From Timema cristinae (Eukaryota > Arthropoda > Insecta > Phasmatodea > Timematidae): a stretch of 64,000 nucleotides of DNA. The notes under the pieces are model-generated. The model did no database searches. It was not told the origin of the DNA and saw only the letters and a program-made list of their open reading frames with translations. The stretch's first letter is position 1. Every line of letters starts with the position of its first letter. The DNA lies in the NCBI GenBank assembly GCA_039000515.1, contig JBCFYV010003508.1, positions 47,205,265 through 47,269,264 of the forward strand. Direction: 5' to 3'. A program made the position numbers and the translations under genes. This document shows, piece by piece, positions 12,066-23,658 of this stretch.

Positions 12066-12715
12066 TAATCTTGTGTATACATTTATTGTAAACAAATTCT
12101 TGTACAGATTATCTGAGTAAGATATTTTGTCTAGAGTTTTATTTGCTTTAACTTTTGAATATACATTATTTCACGCGGACTTAGTTTTCTCCCCCCTCTT
12201 AAGTTATTGTTAAAGCAACTTCTAGGCCAGCTCACCAATTGGTTTATCCTGTGTGCTCGATCAAATTCTTCCTCCATGAAGAAAACGCGTAATAAAACCC
12301 ACAATCCACGAAGTTAATAAACAGTCATATAGCGACATACTCTGAAGAGAAACTAAACACCCCCCGTGCCCCTCTTGACTATTGAGAGGAGACAAACAGA
12401 GTGACGTCATTTACAATCACAACTGATCCTGGCCACGTCATGATTTACACATTTAAAAAATAAAAGTCACCTTATTTAGGGTGGTATTAAAATATTAAAT
12501 ACATGTGAGGAGTACTTTATCACATTTCTGTCAAATTTTATCCAAAAATTGACCCTTTTTTTTGCGATTATTGACCAGAGCAAAAAATAAAACGGTCGTG
12601 GGTTCGACCCCGAGCCACTAGACGTAATGCTAGAGAAATAATTAATAGCCGCTTTCTTAAAAGAACCTGAAATTGATCATCCATAAACAATTTTTCTAGC
12701 ACCTCCCTCGTCAAC

Positions 12716-12820
12716 TACCTGTTCAGGTTTCACTCATATGTTATTAATTAGGCTAGTGAGTTTGGGTTGAACGTAGAGGAAGTGTACCCAAATTTGCGTG
12801 GAGGTAAATTTCATTTAAAG
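12716..12820 (-). repeat. SINE family B fragment (reverse)
   Basis: It contains the complement of the tail (acctgttcaggtttc...) and the body phrase gtagaggaagtgtacccaaa shared with other members. Confidence 0.5.
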
Positions 12821-13611
12821 GAGGGGGAAAATATCCTTTTGACGCTATAGAAACTCTAAACTTGGCAAGCAAAGTTTCAAAAATACTACTTGGTATAGTA
12901 TAAAATGGAAATACTTTAATATAAGCAAAGGCACGAACAAAAAAAAAAAAACTAGAAGATTCTGAACACATTAAATTTTAAACTGAGGGAAATGTTCAAG
13001 GCTGGGCATTTTCTAAGCTGTAGTTGCAACAAGTAACTTATTTTTAAACTTGAGTAACTAAAATTTTATTTACGCTCACACAAACAGGAAAAAGCGATAC
13101 TATATTAAAATAACCCTTGATATAATAGAATATTATATTAAAAACAATGTTTAAAGTTTTTTGCTATCCCATTTATTGAAGAAACAGTCTCTAAACTACG
13201 TACAATGGAGGAATAAACCAGAATTTTATAGTTAAAAATGGCTCGATTTGTAAATTAAATAAGCTAGGACGTCCTATCTTATTAATGTATTATTTGAAAG
13301 TTAAATAGTTTCTCTACGAACCTGATATTCATGAAGCACAACCATTACAAAATCGAATGCAAGCTACGTGCCAGTTTGAACAAAAAGACTTCAACGCGTG
13401 TTACTCTTGAGAGAATTATTTTCATACTGAGGCCACTCGGCTCTTCCACGACGAACATTCTCGATAGTTTGTAGTTCCCCACCCCTATTCGATCTAATGG
13501 GACCATTGCTAGCGGATGACGTCAACTTGTAAACACACAAACCTTTGGTCTGAGATATGTCCAGGTCTCCCCTTCCCCCACTTATGTGCCGTGGGACCAA
13601 AATGGGCCAGC

Positions 13612-13790
13612 CCTCAGGTCATTATTTTCAGTTTTCGAACAGGGAAAAAACCCTGTTCGAAAATAGAAAAGTCCTGCCCTTACCCGGAATCGAACCGGGG
13701 ACTCTCTTCGCATGTAAGTAGAGCGGACTCTACCTACTCTGCCAAGAGAGCGGACAAGATGAGTGATATTTTTATTGATATTTAAGGAGT
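13612..13790 (-). repeat. tRNA-like head joined to a long hairpin
   Basis: On the minus strand, ttggcagagtaggtagag (A box) and ccggttcgattccgggt (B box) form a tRNA-like unit. The anticodon arm does not fold well. Next to it, 13632-13663 is a perfect 13-bp inverted repeat (TTTTCGAACAGGG) with a 6-nt loop, and weaker pairing extends the stem. It is probably a SINE head, not a working tRNA gene. Confidence 0.5.
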
Positions 13791-13848
13791 GATGGGGCAT
13801 TTTTAACAAATAACAATGTCATGATTGGATCTACTTTCACACAAATCA

Positions 13849-13945
13849 TAGTGGCTCAGTGGATAGCATGATGGTGTGATAAGTTAAAGAACATTGATTC
13901 AAATCTGAATGGGGAGTGTTTTATTTTTAAATTTCAAATTATTGA
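13849..13945 (+). repeat. tRNA-like SINE head next to the outer LTR
   Basis: gtggctcagtggatagcatg and gattcaaatctgaatggg provide A- and B-box-like elements, followed by an AT-rich tail. It ends about 30 bp before the LTR retrotransposon insertion. Confidence 0.45.
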
Positions 13946-13975
13946 AAAGATGGCTTTTCAAATCAAGCATTCTAT

Positions 13976-15189
13976 TGCAACCCCCCCCCCTTAATATCTA
14001 TAAGGTGAGAGAGGCAGTAAATTAGGTAAAGAGTTACCTGAATGAACATAACAATTTTATTTAGTCAAAAAAGAACAATAACAAGCTGAGCAAACAATCA
14101 ACACCGCGTGAAGCGCGCTTTTCCGTCCACCGCGGAAATCAATTACATCAAAGGTAAACATAAACGTTACCTCCTCAAAACAAATCACGTTACATTAAAT
14201 CCATCAAAGGTAACGGTCCGGGATCTCAGTGACATGGTCTTTGGTTACTTCGTTAAATTGATTAGTTCCTAAACTGGTTACTCTAGCGTTTAAGTTATCC
14301 ACCCTAGTATAAATATATATCTTTCTTACAGACGCCCGTAGCAAACGTGACGTCATAGCAATCAAACAAAGCCACAAGGTAATAATAACTTAACAACCCT
14401 AGGCGTTTAACTTGGCGAACAAAGATGAGTCCAGAAACAGCTATACTCGAAAACAACATAAGCCGGGTTTCGAACCCAGGACCTGACAATCTCAGGCTAA
14501 AAGCTAATATTGGCAAATGTATGAAGTACATTTGAATAGGGCCCAGACCCTGAATATAAGTGGTGGCGAAAGCGACGGTCTAACTCCCAGCAGCGATAAG
14601 CGCGTAGCATAGTCAATATTCAAATAAACATAAGTTAATAACAAAGTCCAAATAGTAATTTACAAAGAGTTCCTCCCATGACGCCGAAATAGTAATTTTG
14701 GTAGGAAAGTAATATCCCCCGAAACCCAGTCGCTGCCCTCACCTCTTATCCTCGAGCCGGTGGGGTAGTAAGTGACCTGAGATCCCGGTACCGCTAGTAT
14801 TTATACAAAATATAATTCTCAGAGAAGGGGGGCGGATCGAAGGAAAGGAAGGTTGGAGAACATTACAAACAAGGGGGGAGGAGAGGTTCGAGACTCATAT
14901 CGAACACCTAGCACCTTCTCGAAGCTCGGCGAAGGCGGAAACGGAACTCTTCTATCCATCTTCTCTGCTGGCCGAACACGTGGTCGAGCCTCGTTGCCGG
15001 CAGGCGCGGACACGCCTTCAGTCAGTCCGATGTATTTGGCGAGAGCGTAGGTCGCCGGTCAAGCTAGTGCCGCGTGTTGACTCAGTTGGCTGTCCCAGTT
15101 GGCGAGTGTTGTTACCATGTAAGTCGTTACATCGCTGTCCCAGTTGTCTGTCCGAGTTGGTGAGTGTTGTTACAATGTAAGTTGTTACA
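13976..15189 (-). repeat. Outer element 3' LTR
   Basis: A 1214-bp LTR starting tgcaacccccccccc and ending gttgttaca on the plus strand. On the minus strand a TATA-like run lies near 14311-14328 and an AATAAA near 14055. It carries a tRNA-B-box-like stretch (gggtttcgaacccaggacct, near 14464). Downstream at 15190-15202 the C-rich run is the complement of the polypurine tract. Confidence 0.95.
14461..14530 (-). other. tRNA/SINE-like fragment inside the outer LTR
   Basis: Read on the minus strand, tagcttttagcctgagattg and ggtcctgggttcgaaacccg look like the anticodon-side and T-arm (B box) of a tRNA-like repeat. The same bases occur in the other LTR at 28741-28810, so the fragment is part of the LTR itself. 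Whether it still recruits Pol III factors cannot be told from sequence. Confidence 0.45.
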
Positions 15190-16053
15190 TCCTCCCCCCC
15201 TGACGGGATGTCAGAAGGAGTCCTCAGCAGTAGGCGTAACGGCAGAGCGGTACCTTCCCTGCCGTTAGTGGCAGACAATGGGGAGATGATCCACACGAAC
15301 CCTCATGACAGTCCTTGGATAGCCGGCCTCATGGTCAAGTAGTAAGCCCACCCGGTAGTGGCGCTCTGACAGATCCTGGAGTAGCTCACGCCGGAGTACT
15401 ACACGCACGGCACTGACGCTCTCGCTCTCCTTCTTTCTGACGACCCATTGAAGCTGAGACTCGTCCCACATATCAGTCGGCCCAGCCAGCCTCCGTCTTC
15501 AGTAGACGACGCGTTCGATATCTCGCCCCGAACCAAAAGGGAAGGGGAGGGAAGGGTGAAGACCTCTCTGAGAACAAATAAACTACAGTTACAAAAATAA
15601 TATAAGTGTACAGTCTACAATGCTCTGACACGGCTGCTGGCAGGCGCAGTCCATCTAATCCAGTTCATCACGGCACTTAGTGCGCATCCACATGAGGCTA
15701 TGCCTCCAAGTAGACACAACAGGAACAAGAGTGTTCTACAAGGGCAAGCACTGCATCATCTTCCTTTTTCATATAGTACGCGCGCACACACGCGTATGGA
15801 TTCTTCCAAGTTCCCAGAGCGACACTCAAACATAAGTCACTAACCATTAGATATATATAGAAGTTCGGGTAGGCCTACCCCTAAGATTTGAATCAATGTC
15901 CAATATAACAAATAAGCATAACCTACAATAAATCCTAAACTTTACACTATATACCTAAATAACCTATGATAATTCCTAAATTTTACTCCATATACACATA
16001 AATAATTCTTAACCAATAACACGTCCTGCCTTCTTGCACAGGACGTGGACTCA
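15190..16053 (-). other. Outer element polypurine tract and 3' untranslated region
   Basis: The stretch between the pol stop and the 3' LTR has no credible frame. Its LTR-proximal end, tcctcccccctgacggg on the plus strand, is a purine tract on the coding strand and suits plus-strand DNA priming. Confidence 0.75.
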
Positions 16054-17360
16054 CTACGTCACCGCCTTGAGGTGGCTAACGTGGGCGCGGCGGGTTACAG
16101 AAGGGTCCACAATGTCCACTAGTAGGACTGAGACGGGCGTTAGGAACTTGTCGATGTGCCATGGCCCACTCCATTTGAATGCCAGCTTAGCCGACGTCTT
16201 GTCCATCGCCGAGCTCAAGGGGAAGCATTTACAAACTACTTTGTCACCCACATTAAACGGGACGGGGACACGTCCCCGATTGTAAGTAGCAGCTACTTTC
16301 CTTCTAGACTTCAACAAATTTTTATAGGCGAGTTCACACTTCTCTTCAAAGGGGCGGTCATGGGCGTCAGATAAGAGCGGGTCAACATCCCACGTGGTTA
16401 AGAGGGGGTGGTTTAAATCCCTATTCAAGAAGACCGAGGCAGGAGTGGCTCCGACAGACTCGTGGTACGCAGAGTTGAACGCGACGTTCAGAAAGTCGAG
16501 GTCCTTGTCCCAATGAGAGTGGTCCTGGTGGTGGAAAATAGTTAGCGCCACATTTAAATTCCTATTAAAACGCTCAACGTGGTTGGGGGAGGGGTAGTAT
16601 GGGCTGGTGGTCACGTGTTTGACCCCCCATGAGAAGCACATGTCTTTGAAAGCCTTCGAACGGAAACAAGGGCCATTGTCACTAACCACAACCTTAGGGG
16701 TTCCAAGAACGCCCCACACCCGCCTAGATAAGGCATTCACAGTCGTAGATGCCTTCATGTTCCTAAGGGGAATTAACACCACAAATTTAGAAAATGCATC
16801 CAGCACTACCAAAATAGACGTGTTGCCCTGGGAGGAACGCGTAAGGGGCCCAACATAGTCAACAAAAACTTTCTCCCAGGGGCGTGTGGCAACGTCAGCA
16901 GAATGAAAACCAAATTTCGAGTTTTGTGAGGGTTTGGCTCTTTGGCAGGCCTCACACTTGCGCACCCACTCCCTCACGTCCTTGGGCAAGTTGGGCCAAT
17001 AAAACTCCTTGGAAACTTTCTTCTCAGTTTTGAGCACCCCACAATGCCCACCCAAAACAGAATCGTGGAAATACTTAAGTAGCATAGGCCTGAGCTTCTC
17101 GGGAATATAGTATTTGGGTCTCCCCCTAATATTAGTCACTAAGAGACCCTTGCGCAGGCGATAGTTCCCAACTACTTCCCCAGTTCTAATCCTATCTACG
17201 AGCTGTTTACAAAATTCATCCTCGGCCTGATGAGCACCAATTGAAATAAAAGATTCTGGGATGGTGTGAATCACGCCTAGCGTTCCCGCCTCCGCTTCAT
17301 CTCCTACAGGGTCCAGATCCTCTGCCATCCGCGACAACGCATCAGCTACAACATTCTCTT
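16054..17360 (-). pseudogene. pol: Outer element pol, 3' part: RNase H end, integrase
   Basis: This is the C-terminal half of pol, cut off from its N-terminal half by the inner element. It opens with ENVVADALSRM, the end of the RNase H region. An HHCC zinc finger follows (FHDSVLGGHCGV, then CEACQRAK). The integrase catalytic core comes next, with D in VFVDYVGPL, D in VVSDNGPCF and E in NHVERFNRN. A basic C-terminal domain ends in HLKAVT and a stop. Joined across the insertion at 17360/25053 with one target-duplication copy removed, the frame is continuous. The frame itself is intact apart from the insertion. Confidence 0.93.
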
Positions 17361-18620
17361 TGTAACCCCCCCCTTCATATGATCTGATAGGTTCATATAA
17401 CAATAAATAAAAAGGTAGGTTAGTTACAAGAGAGTTTATTTTATTCTACAAACAACTCGCAGACATACAAGAGCGAGGCACTCTAGGAAAGTCGAGTGAC
17501 TGGCCGATAAGGGCCGAGATAAACAATAAATAAAGGGGCAAGACCCCAAGTCGTTAAGAGAAAACAGAACAATTAATACCAACGTAGTCATAATTAAATT
17601 AACCCTCGCAGAAGGCGACTAACCTAGCAGGAAAGTTAAATACAAGTAATATATATATATGTCTACACGACCTGGTGATGGTAACACTACATTGACAAAA
17701 GTATAAAGTTTTATAATAGGCCGCCATTATAAGGCGCGACAGAGAAAATGATTAACCTAAACCTAACCTGTTACAATAGTTCCTAATCAAATTAGTTCAA
17801 TCTAAATTATTATTATTATAATGACCAATGTGCTGGGTGCACGGGCTCGCGCCCCCCGAGTTGAATAACAATTACAATCGTAACAAACCTTTAACCTTTA
17901 GCAAGCAGAATAATTATTTTAAGTAAGTTACACGTTAAACAGAAACAATTAGCGCCCCAAGATGGCGCCATGCCAAAGTTCCAACCCGTCCGTGAGGCGG
18001 ACACAACGTTAAGTATCAAGAAAAGCTAGAGCATAAACCATAATGGCTGACAGGCAAATCCTGCAGTCTCAGAGAAATATAGCTATTAGTAATCAAGATT
18101 TAGATTTAAAGCCGAAACTTAAATTTTGAACAATTTAACCCAAACATAATTTAGAATACGTCGAACAGCAACCTACGTCTAAATCTAAGACAAGTGTCTC
18201 ACCTAATCGAGTGCAGAGAAATGAGTGACATCACTACACAGTCCAGCCGTTATATACAGTACAAAGTCAATCACGTGTTCACAAACGGCGGGAACACACG
18301 GGGGTGAAGGGAGAGGGGTGTACGTCGCTTCGGGAGAAGTCTCGACGATTCTCGTGATAATTTCAAATCACGCGCCGGTGGATGAGTCTTGTTTCACTCG
18401 AGCACAACCGTCAGCGCATACGGGTTAGCGCATCTCGATGTTCTATTGTCCGAGTCTTGCTCTAATCGGGCCTCGAGCCACGGGTGGTCAGTAAGCCGCG
18501 TGATGTTGAGTGGAGTAGAGTGTGCGTGTTTCATGAAGTCGAGTTCCAGCCCAGTCAAAGGGGACCAGATCAGGTGAGCTAGATCGTCCATGTTTGCATT
18601 ATGTCTGTGACAACGTCACA
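17361..18620 (-). repeat. Inner element 3' LTR
   Basis: 1260 bp, starting tgtaacccccccc and ending caacgtcaca on the plus strand. On the coding strand a TATA-like run (17649-17660) lies upstream of AATAAA signals near 17435-17445. This places transcription start and polyadenylation within the LTR in the usual order. Confidence 0.95.
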
Positions 18621-19500
18621 ATGTCCCCCCTTGGACGGAGAAGAAGGACGTCCTTAGCCTTTGGTGAAGACACGGGGAGGCGCCTTCCCCGATGTTCACC
18701 GCTGACTAGAGGGTGGGTGGCGGCTCCGGTACCCTCCGAGGCCATGTTAGGTGGCCAGATGCAGGTTCGGGAGATGACGACTAACTGGACTCCGGGGGTA
18801 GACCTCTGCTTCACACGCTCACTCCAACACACCGTCATCCCGGGTTGACAGGGAGACAGCATATGCTCGTAAGGTGGCCCGCTTTAACCACCAGGGAAGC
18901 TTCATCGCCACGCCCAGCTGGGCGATCATTGACTGCCGATGAGTGTACAGGAACAAAGGAGGGGAAGGAAAGGGCAGGGCAGAAAAGGGGGGGACGGAAG
19001 GCCGAATAGGTGAAGTCTCTGAGAACAAAAGTTTACACGTGAACACCACATCCAATTGTAAAGTTTATCAGTCAGCGCAGCCATCCTAGAAAGTTACTGT
19101 GGCAGTTTCGTAGCACTAACATTGTCTACCAGCACGAGTCACAGAGATACCCACAACTCTGTTTAGCGACGACTTTCCATGAATGAGGAAAGGTGGGTTT
19201 GCCGCTTCACACGCACTTAGAGGTAGTCCGGTCGGTGGGGCGAACGTTCTGCACTATGTACTTTGGACCCGACACACGCTTTATTATAAACAGTCCAACA
19301 CAAGTTTCTGCTCAAAGTCATACCTAGGCCCTACAGTACTACAAATTTATCCTAACACTACCAGGGGTGGTACCCCTTCCCTTATATAAATCATATATAC
19401 AACAATATAGAATACTTAGAAACATGCACTTGGAACGCAAAATTAAATCACAAAGGTACATTTAAGCAAACAGACGACACACAGCACGGGGTCAATTGAC
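18621..19500 (-). other. Inner element polypurine tract and 3' untranslated region
   Basis: atgtccccccttgg directly beside the LTR is the complement of a polypurine tract. The remaining ~860 bp between it and the pol stop hold no credible coding frame on either strand. Confidence 0.75.
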
Positions 19501-22500
19501 TCATTTCCCTGCAGCCTTTAGGTGGCTGACATGTGCTCTACGCGTCAAAGATGGGTCGGATACTTCTTTTAACAATACCGAAACAGGTGTAAGAAATCTT
19601 TCAATTGACCAGGGACCACTCCACTTATACGCCATCTTCGCCGAAGACTTGTCAGCAGCTGAGCTAAGAGGAAAACACTTGCACACAACAACGTCCCAAG
19701 TTTAAATGGGACAGGGATACGCCCTCGGTTATAGGTGGCGGCAACCTTCCTTTGGGACTTCAGGAGGTTAGAAAAAGCTACCTCACATTTCTTTTCATAA
19801 GAACAATCACCTGCATCATTAAGGAGCGGGTCAATATCCCAGTTAAACAATAACGGGTGGTTCAGGTCCCTATTGAGGAGGATAGAGGAAGGAGTGGCTT
19901 TGACTGACTCATGGAAAGCGGCGTTAAAAGCAATGTTCAAAACGTCTAAGTCCTGGTCCCAGTGGGTGTGATCCAGGTGGTGAAAGATCGTCAAGGCAAC
20001 GTTTAGGTTACGATTAAACCTTTCTACATGGTTCGGCGATGGGTTGTACGGGCTAGTGGTAACGTGTCTTATCCCCCACGAAAAACACATATCTCCGAAA
20101 GCTTTAGAACGGAAACACGGTCCGTTATCACTTACTATGACCCTTGGGGTCCCTAAAATCGCCCAAACGCGCCTGCACAGAGCATTAACAGTCGTCCTTG
20201 CCTTCATGTTCCTTAGGGGGATGAGTATGACGAATTTAGAGAAGGCGTCCATGGCGACGAGTATAGAGGTGTTCCCTTGGGTAGAGCGGGTAAGGGGGCC
20301 GACGAAATCAACAAAAACTTTCTCCCACGGTTGCTTAGCAACATCCGCGGAGTGAAACCCTATTTTAGAATTACGCGCCGGTTTGGCCAATTGACACGGC
20401 TCACATTTGCGCACCCAATCTCTAACGTCTCTAGGCATTAAGGGCCAAAAAAATTCCTTAGAAATCTTACGTTCGGTCTTAAGGACACCGCAATGGCCGC
20501 CAAAAAGGGAGTCGTGGAAATATTTAAGTAACATAGGCCTAAGTTTCTCTGGCACAAAATATCTTATCCTACCCTTGACACGAACTACTAAGAGGTCTTT
20601 AAAGATCTCGTAGTTCCCAATCCTCTCTCCACGCTTGATCCTGTCAACGATCTGTCTACAACACGGATCCATCAACTGATGGTCTTTGATTGAGATAAAG
20701 GATTCGGGAATCGTATGGATAACAAATAACGAGCCATCCTCCTTACATTCTCCTACAGGTTCCTTATCCTCACACATCCTAGACAAAGCGTCAGCGACAA
20801 CATTAAGCTTCCCAGCAACGTGATGGGTCGTAAACTTGAACCTGGATAGCTTCCAAACCCACCGTCCAATTTTCCCTAGTTGTTTCGGGTGATTCCACAT
20901 CCAGCTGAGGGCCATGTTGTCAGTGTACAACTCAAACTGGCGAAGCTCTAGATAGTCTGCGAACTTGTCGATGCCGAAGATACAGCTGAGACATTCCTTT
21001 TCATATATACTATACTTTCTTTCGGCAGGGCTCAAAGTTCTGCTGGCGAAAGCTACAGGTCTACTTCCCTCGGAAGTCGTTTGAGAGAGAACCGCTCCTA
21101 GCGCTACAGAGGAGGCATCAACATGTAGTTGGAAAGGCAGAGAAAAGTCAGGCATGCGTAGCACGGCTGGCGACACTAGGTGGCGCTTAAGCGCAACAAA
21201 AGCCTGCTGTTGGGCAGAACCCCAAATAAAGGTGGCACCCTTTTTTTTCAAGGAGTTAAGGGGGTTGGCTAAGTCAGAGAAGTTCGGGATGAACCTAGCG
21301 TAGTAGGCGCACATACCTAGAAACCGTAATACCCCTTTTATGTTTTTTGGGGCGGGAAAATCCAAGATAGGCTTAACCCGATCCGGGTCAACGAGCAGGT
21401 TACCCTCAGAAATGATATAGCCAAGATATGGGATAGATCTCTTCGCCCATGTGACTTTCTCCGGGTTTACCGTCAACCCAGCCTCGCGCAGGCGCCTCAA
21501 CACTACCTCAACATGACGCAAATGGTCATCAAAAGATTTGCTGTAAACGCAGATATCATCAAGGTAGTTAAACACGAATTTGTATTTCAGGTCCGCCAAA
21601 ATATGGTCTAAGACTCTACTCAACGCTTGCCCCCCGCAACTTATCCCTAACGGCACTCGGTTGAATTCGTAGACTTGCCAGGGGGTGATAAACGCGGTGA
21701 ATTTCTTAGACGACTCTGAGAGAGCACATTGCAGAAAGCTCGCATTAAGGTCAATCAAGCTGTAATATTTGGCTCCGCCAAGATGTTGGAAGGCGGACTC
21801 TATGCTAGGCATGGGGTATGGGTCGAACACAATTTTTTTATTAAGCTTTCTATAATCGACAATCAAGCGATGCCCATGACCTTTCCTGGGAATAAAGAAC
21901 GCAGGACTTGCGTATGGGGATTTGGAGGGACGAATAACCTCCTTTTGTTCCAGGTCCATGATAAGATTTCTAAATATCTCGAGTTTGGGGGTGCACAGGA
22001 GTAGGGACCAGATCTAACAGGAATGTGGTCCTGCGCCACAATGTCGTACGGCAAAATGTCGCACTTGCCCCATCTGTCAGTGATGACGTCAGGGAATCGA
22101 GCTATCAAACGATCTATCGCTTCACGTTCCTCGACAATGGGGAACAACCTGCGAGGATGGTGCCCAACACAAAACGGAATAAACAAACTAGGTTCAAACT
22201 TAAAAGATATTCCTAAGCGTCTCAGGTCAAGTTTGACTCCAGTCTCGAACATGAAGTCAGTCCCTAGAATAACATCAAAGGGAAGTTCTGGCATAACAAA
22301 GAATGGACGTTTCCAGGCAAATCTTTCTATCTTAATAGAGAGCACTACTTTACAATCGACCAAGATAGTCTGCCCATTAGCCACGGCGTAAATCTTAGGA
22401 CCTATCGACCTATAATCGATTTTTGTTTTACCCTCTAACTGGCGCAAAAACTCACGGCATATAAATGAGTGACTGGCTCCTGTATCTAAAAGAGCAACAC

Positions 22501-22600
22501 AATAATTTTGGGCTACCTGGATCTGAACTACAGGAGTAAGAGCACGTGGTTTAATACAAGTGGGCACGACCGGACCACGACTACGAGCGCGCCCTATAAG
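19501..22600 (-). CDS. pol: Inner element Pol: protease, RT, RNase H, integrase (two 1-nt frame breaks)
   Basis: Pol converts element RNA to DNA and integrates it. The frame opens in the -1 frame at the gag end, before 22567. Domains in order: aspartic protease (ALLDTGASHSFI), reverse transcriptase (VDYRKLNKK, then FNYLDD as the catalytic box), RNase H (HVDASSVALG, ECLSCI, LYTDNMA) and a zinc-finger plus DDE integrase (HDSLFGGHCGV, FVDFVGPL, VSDNGPCF, NHVERFNRN). The C-terminus ends HLKAAGK. Two one-base losses interrupt it. One is in a G run (plus strand) at 21987-21991, between protease and RT; the other is in a CCC run at 19695-19697, near the end. Comparison with the outer element shows the original frame at both, and all catalytic residues are present. 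Confidence 0.93.
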
Positions 22601-23658
22601 TTTCCCGATCTACACTGTCTCTGTACGTGACCCAGTCTTCTACACCGAAAACATCTCATGCGCGAGAGGTCGCGGGGCGCACGGTTGTCAGAACCCGAAG
22701 GCCTGAAGTTGTCCCTAGGAGTGTTAGCATCGCGATCGCCCGGTAGTACAGGCGCTAATGACAAGGCCGTATTCATAGGTTCGGGAGTTGAACCCGTGCG
22801 TCTGCGGTTTAATGCCGCCGGCGCATGCACACTTAAATACTCCTGTTCGGCGAGCAGGGTGTTTTCAATCGAGGATGCTAGAGAGAAAAGTTCAAGTACC
22901 GTACAGGGCTTACATGTAAATACAAAATGTCGCCGGGTGAGGGGCGACACATTCTCAAGAATAATATCAACGATCTCACTTTCCCCCAGACCACTATTGA
23001 GAACTTGAGCTGCCTCTGTGATAGATAAAATAAAATCTCTCAACGATTCGTGGGGATATTGAAACCTGTGAATAACTTCCTTACATAACCTTTCTCTAGC
23101 CCTACTGGGTAACAGCGCTTCTAAAATGAGGTCAGTAAGTGATCTCCAAGATAAACCATTTTGAATCCCACGGGAGAACAGCCGGGTTAAAAAACCAGAA
23201 GTTTTGGCCAAACACAGAATCAAAAATTCACTATCACTCGCTAACTTTAGACAATATGCTCTGTTGATCTCAACCATAAATTTAAACAGAGTAGCGTGAT
23301 CTTGACCGTCGCAAACAGGGGTCCGATTCAAAATCTCCATAAGTACTTTGTTCTGACATTTAACTAGCGAAGGGGGTGGAGGAGGAGCGGTTGGCGCTAA
23401 AGGGGGTGGATTCCCATCCTCAATCCTGTCCATACCCGAGTCAGTCTCAGCCTCCCCAGTCCCGCTAATCTCCCCACATAGCTTAGATCTGAGCTCACCC
23501 ACAGTAGCATTGGGAGGGAAGGAGACGCCCCTTGAAGTCAGCTCAGCTGTCAACTCGTCCCGGCTCAGGCGGTAGACAGCAGTCTTAGATGTGGTCAAAG
23601 TGGACATGGCAGTTGCAGGAGTGGTCTCCATGGTCACGGAGTCATGAAACATAAACAA
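22594..23658 (-). CDS. gag: Inner element Gag
   Basis: The 354-residue nucleocapsid precursor packages element RNA. The N-terminus has a short helical block (VYRLSRDELTAEL, PPNATVGELRSKL) shared with the outer gag. A proline-rich stretch at ~residues 85-100 precedes the capsid-like body. One CCHC zinc knuckle (CFRCRRLGHVQRQC, CX2CX4HX4C) lies at the C-terminus. The first ATG is used; a second at residue 10 aligns better with the outer gag start and could be the true start. The stop at 22594-22596 lies just past a slippery heptamer, so pol is probably made by frameshifting. Confidence 0.9.
   Translation of the reverse strand: MFMFHDSVTMETTPATAMSTLTTSKTAVYRLSRDELTAELTSRGVSFPPNATVGELRSKLCGEISGTGEAETDSGMDRIEDGNPPPLAPTAPPPPPSLVKCQNKVLMEILNRTPVCDGQDHATLFKFMVEINRAYCLKLASDSEFLILCLAKTSGFLTRLFSRGIQNGLSWRSLTDLILEALLPSRARERLCKEVIHRFQYPHESLRDFILSITEAAQVLNSGLGESEIVDIILENVSPLTRRHFVFTCKPCTVLELFSLASSIENTLLAEQEYLSVHAPAALNRRRTGSTPEPMNTALSLAPVLPGDRDANTPRDNFRPSGSDNRAPRDLSRMRCFRCRRLGHVQRQCRSGNL
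22600..22606 (-). promoter_or_regulatory. Slippery heptamer GGGAAAC for -1 gag-pol frameshift
   Basis: On the coding strand G GGA AAC lies in the gag frame two codons before the gag stop. It fits the X XXY YYZ rule exactly. Slipping back one base gives the frame CTT ATA GGG that continues into the protease. A GC-rich stretch (GGGCGCGCTCG) follows a few bases downstream and could stall the ribosome. Confidence 0.8.

Noticed and set aside
13680..13755. Functional tRNA gene
   Set aside because: A and B boxes are good but the anticodon and acceptor stems do not pair properly; better explained as a SINE head.
15190..16053. Envelope gene of an errantivirus-like element
   Set aside because: No frame longer than about 80 residues between integrase and the 3' LTR, and no signal peptide or membrane helix.
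18225..19055. Open frames in the inner LTR and 3' untranslated region
   Set aside because: Identical frames occur in the other LTR, with no motifs; chance frames in GC-rich LTR sequence.
16034..22391. Plus-strand open frames across the pol region
   Set aside because: Shadows of the minus-strand pol genes; the domain motifs are only on the minus strand.
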